Source of the DNA: Emiliania huxleyi CCMP1516
Taxonomy: Eukaryota > Haptophyta > Isochrysidales > Noelaerhabdaceae
Assembly (NCBI RefSeq): GCF_000372725.1
Contig: NW_005200712.1
Span: forward strand, 90,236-154,235
DNA length: 64,000 nucleotides
Direction: 5' to 3'
Shown here: piece by piece, positions 11,201-22,250 of the stretch
Layout of the letters: each line of letters begins with the position of its first letter
Position numbering within the stretch: the stretch's first letter is position 1
Program-made: the position numbers and the translations under genes
Notes under the pieces: model-generated
What the model was told of the DNA's origin: nothing
The model's database searches: none
The model's input: the letters and a program-made list of their open reading frames with translations, nothing else

Positions 11201-14200
11201 GCTCTGCAGCCAGCCCGACTGCGCCTCCGCCTCCGCACGCGCAGACTCGGCACCCGCCTCCGCCGCCTCCACCTGCGCCGACGCCGCCGCAAGCGCCTCG
11301 CGCAGCCGCGCCGACTCCGACTCCGCCGCCGCACGCGACGCCTCCGCCGCCGCCACCCGCTCCTCCGCCGCGGCCTCGGCGCCCGTGGCGGCCGCCTCGA
11401 GCTCCGTCGCCCGGGCCCGCACCGCCGTCAGCTCCTCGCGCAGCGGCGTCGGCGGGTGCGCCCTCGCCGCATCCACCTCGGCCCGCAGCTGCAGAGCCTC
11501 GGCGGCCGCCGCCTCACGAAACGAGAGGGCCTCCGCACGCGCGGCGCGCTCCGCCTCCTCCGCCGCCGCCAGCCGGCCCTCCGCCGCCGCAAGCGACTCG
11601 CGCAGCTCCGCCGCAGCAGCCTCCGCCGCCGCCAGACGCGACCCCGCCTCCCGCGCCGACAGCGAAGCCTCCGCCTCCGACGCGGCCCGCGCAGCCTCCG
11701 CCTCGAGCGCGCTCTGCAGCCAGCCCGACTGCGCCTCCGCCTCCGCACGCGCAGACTCGGCACCCGCCTCCGCCGCCTCCACCTGCGCCGACGCCGCCGC
11801 AAGCGCCTCGCGCAGCCGCGCCGACTCCGACTCCGCCGCCGCACGCGACGCCTCCGACGCCGCCACCCGCTCCTCCGCCGCGGCCTCGGCGCCCGTGGCG
11901 GCCGCCTCGAGCTCCGTCGCCCGGGCCCGCACCGCCGTCAGCTCCTCGCGCAGCGGCGTCGGCGGGTGCGCCCTCGCCGCATCCACCTCGGCCCGCAGCT
12001 GCAGAGCCTCGGCGGCCGCCGCCTCGCGAAACGAGAGGGCCTCCGCACGCGCGGCGCGCTCCGCCTCCTCCGCCGCCGACAGTTGCTTGCGCAGCTCTGC
12101 CTCGGCCATCTCGGCCTGCCTCGCCTGATCCTTTGCGCGCTCCTGCTGCCGTGACACCTCGGCTTCCGCAACTGAGCGCTCCGTCTCCGCCTCCAGTGTT
12201 GCTTGCCTGGACGTGAACGCCTCCGCGCGCAACGCCTCCACTTCCACGTGCAGTGCGCGCTCAGCCTCGGCGTCGCTCTCCGTTTGCCAATGCCGCCGGC
12301 GTCGCCTGGGCGCGTCCAACGCGCCTGCCAGCTCGGCCGCCCGCGTGGCACTGTTGGCGTCTGATCCAGATCGCGCGCGCAAGAGCCGCGCCTTGCGATT
12401 GAACTTGTGCGGCGTGAGCTCCGCCGATGGCGACTGAGCCTCCCCTCCCTCGGCCAATCGCCGCGCCTCGGCCACGGCCTCCAGCACCTCCACCTCTGCT
12501 TGGCGAGCCGCCACCTCGAGATCGTCCTGCAACCGCTCCACCTCTGCACATGCCCTCTCCACCTCGCTGTCAGCCGCACACCGCGCAACCCGCTCTGCCT
12601 GCAGATCCGTCTGCAGCCGCTCGACCTCTGCGCACGCCTGCTCTGCTGCAGCGGCCGCTGCATGCCGCGCCTCACGCTCCACCTCGAGGTCGACCTGCAG
12701 CGCCCGGCAATGGCTCGCCGCTTCGTCGGCCGCCAAGCGGAGCTCGGCCTCGTTCACCTCGGCCGCCTCGCGGATCGCTTGCAGCCGCGCCTTGAGCTCG
12801 GCCTTGTTCGCCATGGCTGCTTCATTGGCCAACTGGAGCTCAGCGTGTGCCGCGTCGCGCGCCGCGTGTGCCGCCTGCGCGCTTTCTGAGAGCGCGGCTT
12901 CAGCAAGCGTGAGCTGCTGCAAACGCATCGCCCGAGCGGAGGACTCTGCCTCAAGCAGGGCCGTGCCTTGCGCTGCTGCAGCGAGTGCCGCCTCTGCCTC
13001 CGCCTTGCCGGCTTCGTGCGCCTTGAGCAGCTCGCGTAGAGCCTCAACTTCAGCCACCGCCTCCTCCGCCGCCGACAGCCGGCCCTCCGCCGCCGCAAGC
13101 GACTCGCGCAGCTCCGCCGCAGCAGCCTCCGCCGCCGCCAGACGCGACCCCGCCTCCCGCGCCGACAGCGCAGCCTCCGCCTCCGACGCGGCCCGCGCAG
13201 CCTCCGCCTCGAGCGCGCTCTGCAGCCAGCCCGACTGCGCCTCCGCCTCCGCACGCGCAGACTCGGCACCCGCCTCCGCCGCCTCCACCTGCGCCGACGC
13301 CGCCGCAAGCGCCTCGCGCAGCCGCGCCGACTCCGACTCCGCCGCCACACGCGACGCCTCCGCCGCCGCCGCGCTCGCACGAAGCGACTCCTGCTCGCGC
13401 AACACACGCATCGCACGCTCCTCCACTTCCGCCGCCTGCGCCACCGCTGCCTGCAGCGACACCTCCCGCGCCTCGCCGGCCGCCTCCGCTGCTGCACGCC
13501 GCGCCTCCGCTTCGGAGGCGGCGTGCTTTGCCTCGGCTAGCTCCTCCCTGTGGCCGAGAAGAGCCATCGCTTTGGCCTCGATCTGAGCGAGCTGCGCATC
13601 GATCGAGATCGCCTCCTCGGCTGACAACGCCGCGCCGGCTGCAGCCGCCACGCCGGCCGCGGCCGCGCTCTCGCCAGCGTCGTAAGCGAGCATGGGCAGC
13701 GGATTGGCGGGCCGCGCAGTGAGCCTCTTCGACGACTTCGCCGCCGCCGCCGCCGCAGCCTCTGCAGCGGCGGCCGCCGCCTCGACGCCCCGCCAGAGGG
13801 CCTTGCCCGCATCTTCCAAGCCGGCGGCTCCGTCGACGAGATCCCGGGCGAACGGCGCTGCGGGCAGGAGCGAGTGGGGCGGTGGGGTGGGGTGGAGGAG
13901 GCAGGAGAGCTCGTCACCGGCTGACGAGGCCGGGGAGTGCACGTCCTCTGCTGGCGGTGGCATCAACGCGTCGCGCGGCAGCGCAGCAGCCGTCCGAGGG
14001 TGGGCATCCGAGAGCGGCTGCCACGGCGCGAGCGAGCGCACCGGGCTGTCCCACGCCGTGCCCCTGCTCGACGCCGCCGCCTCTCGGCTGGCGACCAAGC
14101 CGCGCAGCGGGCTGTCCCAGCCCTCCTCGCTGAGTCGCCCTGCGGCCGCCACAGCGGGATGTCGGCCGGCGAGCTGCACGCTCGCCTCTGCGTCCGCCTC

Positions 14201-16326
14201 GGCCTCTTTGCTAGCAGCGGCCGCCGCGAACGGCCGCGGTGCTCGCCAGCCCGTGTCGGTCGGGAGCGGCTCCACGCTGACGGCCACGTCGCCGCCGCCG
14301 GCGGCCTCGCCACCGCCGCCGGCCTCACCGCCGCCTGCCGCCGCCTGCGCCTCCAGCTGTGCGATGCGCTCCTCTTGCTCTCTGCAGAGGCCCGAGTGGA
14401 GCTCCAGACACGCCATCAGCCGCTCGCGCTCCGCCTCGAGCTCGGCGGTCGCGCCTGCCCCGAGACAACGACGACGGGGGAGGCTTCGGCACGGTCGCCA
14501 AGGGAGGGGGAAGGGGGGGCGAGGGGCGAGGGGTGGTGGCTGCCACCGCAACCGCAGAGGGCAGAGTGCTCACCGGACAGCGAATCGCCGCTGCCCAGTG
14601 GTGCGAACGGCCCTGCGGCGGAGGCGTGCGAGAGGAGCTGCTTGCCGCCGCCGGCGAGCGGCCGCACGTGCTCAACGACGGCCGCCGTGGCCGCCGGAGC
14701 CGCTGCCGCCTCCGGCACGGCCGTTGCCGCCTCTGCCGTGAGGGCACCGGGCCGCGAGGAGGAGCAGGCAAGCGCCGCCCTGGCGTCTGCCGCCGCCGCC
14801 TCGAGAGCGGCGCTGAGAGCGGTCTCGAGCGACGCCATCTCGAGCGCCAAGATGGAGCGCTCGTGCGCATCCCGCGCCTCGTCGGCGCGGGCCGCCTCCT
14901 GCCCCCTCCCTGCCGACGCCTCTGCGCCTTGCAGGGCATCCCTGGACGCCTCGAGCGCCGCCCTCGAGACCTCGAGAGCACCGTCCGCAGCATCGACCCT
15001 GCGATGTGGAGAGACGAAAGTGAGCGTGTGCATGAAGGATGGAGTCCGGATCCTCGCGCGAATCCACGGGCCGCCGAACAGTGGCCAGAGTTTAGCAATG
15101 GAGTGCAGCAGCGATGCGAGCGCTCCTCTCGAGTCGGGGTATACACAGCATCTATCTCCTCGAGCCGAGCCCGCAGCGCCGCCGCCGCCTCAGCGGCCGC
15201 CTGCCTGGCGGCGCGCTCTTTGGCCGCCAGCTCCTGCGCCACCTCGAGCTCCGCCTCGGCCGCCACGGCCCGCGCCTCGGCCGCCTGCAGGAAGGCTCCG
15301 AGAAGGGTCCGAGAGCTGTCCGAGAAGAGAGTCTTCGAAGGATCCTCACCTCCGCCGCCGCCGCCGCATCCACCTCCGCTGCGAGCTGTCTCGTGGCGTC
15401 CTCGAGCGCACCGCGAAGACGATGGGCCTCCTCCTCCGCCGCCGCCAGCCGGCCCTCCGCCGCCGCAAGCGACTCGCGCAGCTCCGCCGCAGCGGCCTCC
15501 GCCGCTGCCAGACGCGACCCCGCCTCACAAGCCGACTCCGCCTCCGGCGCGGCCCGCTGGAGGGAGAGGGGCTCGGCGGCGGGGACCCTGCCCTGCTCCC
15601 GCTGCCGCGCGCTCACGTACGCAGCCGTCGCCACCGCCGCCGCCGCGGCCTCGGCACTCGCTCCGGGGCCACAGCCCTCGGCCAGCGCCTGCTGGCTGGC
15701 GTCGAGCCTCCGCCGCTCTTGCTCCCAGCTGGCCATGCGAGACGCCTGCGGGCGGCGCCGGGCGGCGGGTGAAGGGCGAGCGGGTGGGTCCTCCGACGAC
15801 GGGCGCGCTCTGGCGCCTCGACGCGCCGCTGCCGTGCCAGGCCCTCAAGCTGTGCGCGCAGCCGCGTCGCAACCTCGCGCGGCGGGGTGGCCCGAGCAGC
15901 GGTGAGCTCGTCCCGAGCCTGCCGCAGCTGCGCTTCTGCCTCATCGGCTCTCTGGCGCTGTGCCGCCGCCTCCGCCTCCGAGGCAGCGAGCCGCCCGACC
16001 AGCACCGCGGCGGCCGCCGCTTCGGAGCTCGGCCCGACGCTTGATGGCGTCCGCAACTGCCGTGCTCGCGACGCGTCCACGGCGGAGTCCAGCTCGCTGA
16101 GCTCCGCCTGCCAACCGCGGCGGAGAAGGGGCTCGGCTGGACGCAAGCGCTGCACACGGGCTGGCTGTGCTGCGAGAGCGGGGGCGGGCGGCACCTGCAG
16201 CTCGTTGGCGAGTCGCCGAAGCCGTGCGACCTCCTCGCGTGCTTCGTCGAGCAGAGAGCCGTAGTGGGTCGAGACGGACGCCGGGAGATCGTCCAGCGCG
16301 CCGCACAACGTCTCGACGGCGGACAT
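2260..16326 (-). CDS. Giant alanine/glutamate-rich coiled-coil protein (about 4,522 aa, six exons)
   Basis: I join six minus-strand exons: 16326-15817, 15745-15350, 15284-15145, 14998-14574, 14454-10281 and 10183-2260. The introns are 71, 65, 146, 119 and 97 bp. The phases agree at every junction and the total is an exact number of codons (4,523 including the stop). Four junctions have GT donors (GTGAGG, GTATAC, GTGAGC, GTGAGT). The first is a GC donor chosen by phase and is less sure. The start is ATG at 16324-16326 (MSAVETL). The protein is almost entirely Ala/Glu/Arg/Leu/Ser heptad-like coiled coil with very little Gly or Pro until the last ~350 residues, which are Pro/Ser/Gly-rich. Exons 5 and 6 carry repeated ~170-residue units. 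There is no signal peptide, transmembrane segment or catalytic motif. A long rod-like cytoskeletal, centrosomal or Golgi-tether role is conceivable but unproven; I do not recognise the gene. Confidence 0.85.
4880..8362 (-). repeat. 510-bp in-frame coding repeats, array in exon 6
   Basis: A unit of 510 bp (170 codons) recurs with very few differences. The same block begins at about 6522, 7032 and 7542, exactly 510 bp apart, and related copies lie at about 4919, 5553 and 8179. Each unit contains the peptide landmark HPPTPLREELTAV. A variant spacer containing AHLVRLAESAGEAREVSLQ is inserted between some units (about 5366-5510 and 7990-8160). The near-identity at third positions shows recent duplication or gene conversion. 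Confidence 0.9.
10330..12085 (-). repeat. 510-bp in-frame coding repeats, array in exon 5
   Basis: This is the same 510-bp unit as in exon 6. Block starts near 10915, 11425 and 11935 are 510 bp apart, with a partial unit at 10330-10720 and the variant AHLVRLAESAG spacer at about 10720-10890. Further partial copies lie at about 13065-13485 (exon 5) and 15415-15545 (exon 2), so the unit has spread within the gene across introns. Confidence 0.88.
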
Positions 16327-16744
16327 TGTACATGCACATGCACGAACGTCGGCAGTTGTCAGCGGCTTCGCGCCAAAGAATAGAGCTCTATAACGCACGG
16401 GCCCTCAGCGGAGCTGGGAAGAGGACCGCCGCAAGCGGCGTGTGGCGTGGGTCGGTTGTGCATCCCTCCGGGGGCCCCTCTGCGCCGGGGAGGCGTTGTT
16501 GGAGGCTAGGACGCAAGCGTCCGTCGCCCTTTTCAAACTCGGGGCCCACTCCGCTACGCTCCGACCCGAATTTGGAGGGCCTGAAAAGTTTAAGGTGTTG
16601 CTGCGCAAAAGGGTGGGGAGCCGCGGCGGCGCTGCAGAGTATCTGCGTCTGCGCGGGTAAAGCCCTTTTGCGCGGTATTAGCGCACACACCGCGACAGCC
16701 CCGCAAGGCGCGCGATACACACAGCTAGAAGTCAGTCACCGTCC
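16327..16744. other. Spacer, no gene seen
   Basis: About 420 bases upstream of the coiled-coil gene and downstream of the minus-strand 416-residue ORF. It begins with an ACATGCACATGCAC tract similar to one beyond the other end of the coiled-coil gene (near 2095). No coding or RNA-gene signature was recognised. Confidence 0.4.
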
Positions 16745-17995
16745 TCAGGCGGGCGGGGGGTCACAGAACACCGAGTCCATAAAGCTAAGCTCCTCCTCGC
16801 CTTCAGGCTCAGGAAGCTGCATCGACACCGGCCCATCAGCGGTTAGAGGGGGGAGATCTAGAGGATCATCTGAGCTGGAGCTAGCGGCGGCGGCCGAGCG
16901 AGCGGCGGCGGCCGGGGTGCGAACCGGCGGCATCACTGATTCAGGCTTGAACCCGGGCTGCTGGTAGGGCAGAGTGATGCCGTTGGCAGCGGCGCGCTCC
17001 TCAGCCCAAGACAGGAGCTCTTCAAAGCGGTTGACTCGGGGCAGTAGGGCAGCTATGGGCACATGATCTCTAACCCCAAAAAGCCATGTGCCCTCGTCTG
17101 GGCGCCTGAAGATGGAAAAGGAGCCAGTCGGGTTGCTAGCGTGCACATCTGGTAGCTGTGTGTAGCCGGCGACAACACGCGGCGGTGGCGGCAGCGGCGG
17201 TGGCGTTGGCAGCGGCGATGGTGGAGGCACAGGACCGCACTCACTGTCCCACCGCCATCCGGTCGGAAGCTGGTAGTCGCCCCGCATCTCGACTACCCGC
17301 AGTGCAGCATCCAAAGGCGTCTGGAAAAAGTCGAGGTTGTCTCTGAGATGATAAATGTCTTCTGCAGCATGATGGTCCATCACAAAGTAGTCGCCATATT
17401 CCCACTTGCCTAGGAATGTCTGCGCAGGCTCGAGGTCCCAGTTAAACTTCCGGTGTTGAAACCCTTCGTAGCCAACTACGCGGTTGGTGCTGTGACAGTA
17501 GCGGACATGAAGACGTACCGGACCGTCCAGCCCAGCGAGCCAGTCGTGCGACGCTTTCAGTTCTGCAAGCCTGCGATCCTCCTCACACGGATCCTTAGGC
17601 TCACACGAGCCATCGCAACTCGCGCGGAAGTAGCAGTGGCAGAAGCGCGGTCGTTGCGCGGTGGCTCGGCGCTGGACAAGCGCATCCTCAATAGCATCAG
17701 CATCTGCCTCGACCCAAATTCCGGGTTTGGGCAGATTTGGCTCGAGAGCGTGGGCAGCATCGCGCGCATCGCGCGGGCGCGGCGCGTCTGGATCATCGAG
17801 ACGCCTCACGGCACGCATCACCGTGGCGATCTGCTCCGCAGCTGACTGCCCGCACGGCTGGCTGCACTGCTCCAGCTGGAACTGCATCACGGATGAGTTC
17901 CAGACGAGATGGCGACGAACGGTTTTCTGTGCAAAGGGTCCCGGCATCGGTCGAAGGCGCCGCGGCAGACGGGCGGAGGATGTGGGCACTCGCAC
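16745..17995 (-). CDS. Hypothetical protein with central Pro linker (416 aa)
   Basis: An open frame of 416 residues that I cannot assign to a family. The N-terminal third has a Cys-containing patch (RFCHCYFRASCDGSCEPKD). The middle is rich in aromatic residues and looks folded (DYFVMDHHAAEDIYHLRD). A PPPSPLPTPPPLPPPP linker follows, then a second short folded-looking part (GTWLFGVRDHVPIAALLPRV), and the C-terminus is acidic and Ser/Ala-rich. The composition is that of a real protein rather than a shadow frame. Upstream on the same strand lies coding-like sequence that changes frame several times, so this ORF may be the intact 3' part of a longer, damaged or multi-exon gene. The start chosen is only the first Met. 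Confidence 0.5.
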   Translation of the reverse strand: MRVPTSSARLPRRLRPMPGPFAQKTVRRHLVWNSSVMQFQLEQCSQPCGQSAAEQIATVMRAVRRLDDPDAPRPRDARDAAHALEPNLPKPGIWVEADADAIEDALVQRRATAQRPRFCHCYFRASCDGSCEPKDPCEEDRRLAELKASHDWLAGLDGPVRLHVRYCHSTNRVVGYEGFQHRKFNWDLEPAQTFLGKWEYGDYFVMDHHAAEDIYHLRDNLDFFQTPLDAALRVVEMRGDYQLPTGWRWDSECGPVPPPSPLPTPPPLPPPPRVVAGYTQLPDVHASNPTGSFSIFRRPDEGTWLFGVRDHVPIAALLPRVNRFEELLSWAEERAAANGITLPYQQPGFKPESVMPPVRTPAAAARSAAAASSSSDDPLDLPPLTADGPVSMQLPEPEGEEELSFMDSVFCDPPPA

Positions 17996-19217
17996 AACTT
18001 GCTTTTCTGAAAGGAGCGAGGGATCGAGCGAGGATCGATCATCTGAATAGGCGACTCGGCCCCTCGCCCCTCCTCACGCAGAGAGCGTGCGACAATGCGG
18101 AGGCACAGCGTGCGCAGGGAGACCAGGCCGGGCGGGGCCTCATCCAAGGAAGAGAGAAAGGCGTCGCGCTCGCTGCCCTGCATGCCGAGCAGAGGTTGCG
18201 TCGGCACTGTGCCGCCGGTACTCCTCGTTGATGAGCACGGAGAACTCCGACTGAAGCCGCATGCACTTCTCGCACTCGCTACGAGCAAGCCGATGCTGAA
18301 GAACAGCCTCGTGCAACACCTGGCAGGCCGCACGCAGCGACACCGCCGTCTCGCTCTCGATCCCGCGCGCCGCGACTGTGTGGAGCGCGCGGAGCAGCAC
18401 GAGAGAGAGGCGGCCGGAGGCGAAGCACGTGTCGTGCTTTGCGATCGCAATCGGCATGAGCACTCGGCAGATGCCGCGCAGATGCGACTCTAGCCCTGCG
18501 ATGTAGCTGCCCTTGACGTCGCCAAGGCATCGCCAGCCAGGAGGGTGCTGCCATGCCGCAGCGACGTAGCGCTCCCACTCCGCGTCGATGAGGAGACACA
18601 CCGGCTCGCGCAGCACTGCCGAGTACGAGAAGAGCTTCCGAGCTCGGTCGTGCGCTCGGTGCTGCCGTGCGCGAGCGCGCAGAGTGTGGCAGGAGAGGTT
18701 GGGTACTCTCCGTCCCGACTCGCCCACAGCCGGCCGTGGTGCTGCGCCTCGAGCTGACCAAGGTACCAAAGGAGGGAGGAGTAGTGGCCGCTCTTCACGC
18801 CCGCGCACGGATGTTTGAGCAGCGCGTACATCTGCTTGTGCCCCGTGAACTCGCTGACCGAGAACTGGCTCGAGAAGAACACGGGCTCCCCGGCGTAGTC
18901 GCCACGCCGAGCGAGGAAGCGAGCACGGCGATTAGAAAGGCACGCCTCGTGCCGCCCGTTCGTGTCTCGTCTCTAGTGGCCAGATCCGGAGGCGGCTGGT
19001 TGCCCGAGAAGATGGAGGACATGGCTAAGCTTCTGGTGGTGGTGGGCAAATCTGGTTGGGTGATGACGGGTTGCGACGGCGGCGGCGGCGGCGGCACGGC
19101 GGCCGGCGGCACAAGAGCGCGAAACACAGGGTTCGGGCTCCTTGCCGCGTAGGGAACTGCCGCCTTATTTAGGTCGGCTCCGTTGATCCTATCCTGCGGC
19201 ACCTCGAAGTCGAACAC
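17996..19217 (-). pseudogene. Fragmented coding region of unknown family
   Basis: Coding-like peptide segments follow one another on the minus strand but in different frames. Near 18850-18660 there is FFSSQFSVSEFTGHKQMY and GHYSSLLWYLGQLEAQHHG; near 18640-18240 LLIDAEWERYVAAAWQHPPG and ESHLRGICRVLMPIAIAKHD; near 18230-18020 LLGMQGSERDAFLSSLDEAP and further sequence. Each segment has normal protein composition, and the joins do not look like introns. About three interruptions would be needed, so this is either a decaying gene or low-quality sequence. The family is unknown. It could be the 5' part of the 416-residue ORF that follows. Confidence 0.4.
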
Positions 19218-19816
19218 TCACTTCGAACCCCAGCCCACCACTAAACAGACAATTCACAGATACTATTAACCAACGACCCATTTCGTGTACCAACCCGTCG
19301 TGTCGCGTGTGTATCGCCAGCAGAGAGGGGGTCACCACATTGCCGCGCATTCTCTCCCTCTGCCTTGTCGGAGAGATTCCAGCCGCATCGGAAGCTTGCT
19401 GCAAGTCCCTACAAGGTACAAGGAGGCTAGGACGGATACGGGATAGCGCGCAGTTCCTGGGCAATGTCATTCTCGAAAGTGGCCTGTTCAGAGGTGTAAC
19501 GCAACATAGAGATGGGCGAGGCACGCCGTGTCAGACGGTAGGAGCCTAGACAGTGGTTGAAATGGGAGCGGCTAAGATCAATCTGTCAATCTCATCATGG
19601 GGGGCCGAAGACATATGCTCTAACTGTAGGGTTACACGTGAGGAACGTGTTGCCTTTGCCCCTGCTATCACGGAAGGTGGCGCGCCCACCTTGGACGCCG
19701 CCTGTAGTGTTGGGGTAGTGTCGAGAAAAGGATATGATATCATTGGCGTCCATGCAGGCAAGGAGGTTGTTCAGCACATGCAGGCGGTGGCTAGAGCGTG
19801 CACACCATCGGGGTAG
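19218..19816. other. Spacer upstream of the PC-esterase-like gene
   Basis: No recognisable gene. A short open frame at 19553-19816 reads directly toward the start of the next gene and could be untranslated leader or an upstream exon, but it shows no family signature. Confidence 0.35.
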
Positions 19817-21691
19817 GTGAGCAGTCCACGAGGGCATCCTGAAGCTCAAGAAGAGCATGCTGACGCGTGGCGCCGCCTAAGCGCCTCGCGAGGGTCGTGT
19901 GAGCCTCCGCCTGCACGGGGCGATAACGTCGTGTCTCCCCCCCGTTCGTCTAACATGCGCCAGAGCGGGGCCTGCAGCTGCGGGAGCATGAGGGAGCGCA
20001 GTGGCGCCGGGGCGCGCACGGTCACTGCGACCATGCCGCCAAACGCCTTCAGCGTGCGAGCCTATGATGCGTTCAACTGCGCGGGTGCTGCGAATGCAAC
20101 GGCCAAAATGCTGCAGCACACGCGCAAGGTGGCCGGCCAAACCGCTCAGTTCAAAACCGCATTGCACGCCAACAGCACAGAGTGTGCCACCGCCTGGGCA
20201 TGCACAGCGTCTCGCATCATCGAGCATGACCGCGCTGCAGGACGGTTTGTGATACGGCCTCGAGCTGGCGCCGCCTGCAACACAAATCTGGTCCTCTCCG
20301 ACGACGCTGGCACCAGCGCGGAGCTGATGCGCTCGTTCGGCCCCGATGGATGGGAGCTGTTTGCAGAGGGCCATGAACTGGCCCACGCGCTCGGGCGGCA
20401 CCACGGCGGCTGCATCTACACGGCTGAGTATCACATCGGGCGTTCTGGGCGATACCGCCTCAGCATCGCACAGACGCACCAAGGCAGTGGCGCCGCGGTG
20501 GACGAGTCGACGCCTGTGTGGCACAAAATGCAGTTTGTGGTGGTTCACTCGTCCTGGGAACATCTGTCGACTCGCAGGATGCCCGCCTTCCCCGGATGCT
20601 CGCCGTGGGGCCGCTGGGTGTGGCCTTACGATGACAACGAGCCCTGGGTGCGGGAGGAAGTGCGACCCTGCTTTGGTGGCGGCAATTTCGCTGGCTTCGA
20701 CGCAATGCCGTGGGCACTCAACCTGACACACTTTGAATGGCGCGCGTTTCCCCGATGTGAACCTTCGCATCTAAAGGGCTGGCAGCTACTCGATGGCCCC
20801 GAGCGCGTCCATGCCTGCCTGAGGTCAACGCAGGACCCCAAGCGGCAGACGACGACTTCCGCACTTTTTCTTGGGGACAGCCAGGTGCGCACCATCTTTG
20901 AAAGCCTACCCGGACGCACTCCGTTGGCGGCGGCCGCCAGTGGCAAGGCCGCAGCGCAGAGTACGCTGGGGGCAGTCTCCACACGCTCATGCTATGGGGA
21001 GGACGTTTACGCCGAGGCGACCAGTCACGACCCAGACCCTGAGCCGGGCACGCAGCGCATGGGCCTGCGCCTCAAGTACAGTTGCGAGCGGGTGAAGCTG
21101 TGCCTGGAGCACGACCAACACGACGGGCCCATCCTCGCCTCAATTGTCCAGTGGGGAGAGAACCGCGCCATGAGTATTCAGCAGCATAAGTTTAAGGGCC
21201 TCAACGACACCGATGCGGTGCCTTATCGCCAGCGGATTGATGCTCCCTGGTGCGGCCCAACGTTTGCGGGTGCGTCCGCGCTCATCATGGGCTGTCAGAA
21301 CCACCCGGCCAGTGGGGCGCATTGGACCTTGGAGCAGTACCGGACGTTCATACACGAGCTCGCCATGAACCACACACGCGAGCACCTCCTGCATTCGCCA
21401 GTGGTCTGGCTTGAGGGTCACTCCCTTCCAGTGAGGCAGGGCCCACGAAGGGTATCAAAGGACTGGAGGACGTCGCAGCGAGCGCAGGTCTTCAACCGCG
21501 TCGCAACCGCCGCAATGACGGCCGCTGGCGCGAGGGTGGTGCCGCTGGGAGTTATGAGCGCTGCGATAGCCGAGGCATCTATGGACGGAGCGCACCCCAA
21601 TCCATTTGCCGCCGCCACGTTTGCGAGGATGGCGCTCGCCGCGACGTGCCCGCAGTATGCCTCGTCGCTCGTCGTAGCGTCGGATGGTTGA
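19817..21691 (+). CDS. NXPE/PC-esterase-like (GDSL-type) protein
   Basis: 624 residues. The C-terminal half carries the signature of PC-esterase/NXPE proteins: FLGDSQVR at 351-358 (nucleophile Ser355) and, near the end, DGAHPNP at 590-596 (Asp590/His593), which together make the Ser-Asp-His triad. Cysteines and Trp-rich blocks between about 258 and 325 (CSPWGRWVWP, GWQLLDG) match the substrate-domain style of the family. Residues about 135-245 look like an Ig/filamin-type beta domain (YHIGRSGRYRLSIAQ), as in NXPE proteins. Family members act in the ER/Golgi or outside the cell, adding or removing acyl groups on glycans; the direction here is unknown. No clear signal peptide is seen at this Met. 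Met73 or an upstream exon could be the true start. Codon use and length support a real intact gene. Confidence 0.75.
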   Translation: MSSPRGHPEAQEEHADAWRRLSASRGSCEPPPARGDNVVSPPRSSNMRQSGACSCGSMRERSGAGARTVTATMPPNAFSVRAYDAFNCAGAANATAKMLQHTRKVAGQTAQFKTALHANSTECATAWACTASRIIEHDRAAGRFVIRPRAGAACNTNLVLSDDAGTSAELMRSFGPDGWELFAEGHELAHALGRHHGGCIYTAEYHIGRSGRYRLSIAQTHQGSGAAVDESTPVWHKMQFVVVHSSWEHLSTRRMPAFPGCSPWGRWVWPYDDNEPWVREEVRPCFGGGNFAGFDAMPWALNLTHFEWRAFPRCEPSHLKGWQLLDGPERVHACLRSTQDPKRQTTTSALFLGDSQVRTIFESLPGRTPLAAAASGKAAAQSTLGAVSTRSCYGEDVYAEATSHDPDPEPGTQRMGLRLKYSCERVKLCLEHDQHDGPILASIVQWGENRAMSIQQHKFKGLNDTDAVPYRQRIDAPWCGPTFAGASALIMGCQNHPASGAHWTLEQYRTFIHELAMNHTREHLLHSPVVWLEGHSLPVRQGPRRVSKDWRTSQRAQVFNRVATAAMTAAGARVVPLGVMSAAIAEASMDGAHPNPFAAATFARMALAATCPQYASSLVVASDG

Positions 21692-22250
21692 TTCTTATCC
21701 CTTACTTCTTTCAAGTCACTCTCTCTCTCCTTCAAGTCTACTTTGTTCGGACACACGTAATGCATGTACGGAAATGTTAACCCCCTTCCGAATATGGCGC
21801 GGACGACTCTGAGACGGTCATTTCCCCTAGGATTTACTTTCTCACTATAGCGGCGCCGTGTAGGGCGGTAGGGTGGGGGTTTATAGCGACCGTACACACA
21901 GGAGGAAGCTCCGGAGCGCGCTACAAGTAAGACCGAAGAGATCTAATCTTCGGCACGGCGCGCAAGGGGAGGCGCGATAGCGAACAGAAGAGGATGCGGC
22001 CGGCGCTCCAGCTGATGGCATCGCGGAGCTCACAGGCGTCGCGAGGACGACGGGACGCATGGACTCGAGCTGACCGCACCGCCGGGACGCAAAAAAGAAT
22101 GCGATCGTCTCGGGGTGGTCACTGATTTAGGCTCCCCGCCCTTGCGAAGTCGTTAAGACCGTGTCGCCGCTCTCGGCCCTCGGGCGCTCCCGCACTGGCG
22201 CCCCCCCGGGGCTACTGTGCTCGCAGGCGCAGCCTTATTTGAAAAACACA
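21692..22250. other. Spacer, no gene seen
   Basis: 3' flank of the PC-esterase-like gene. It is AT-richer than its neighbours in the first 150 bases, then GC-rich with no credible open frame. Nothing recognised. Confidence 0.4.

Noticed and set aside
2090-16340. ACATGCACATGCAC tracts just outside both ends of the coiled-coil gene as element boundaries
   Set aside because: They are short and low in complexity, and are simple dinucleotide-like repeats; the gene has ordinary introns. Coincidence is more likely.
15817-16398. An earlier Met (16398) as the coiled-coil start
   Set aside because: The extra 24 residues (MRYRALFFGAKPL...) are not coiled-coil-like and include the ACATGCAC repeat; the Met at 16326 begins the typical sequence.
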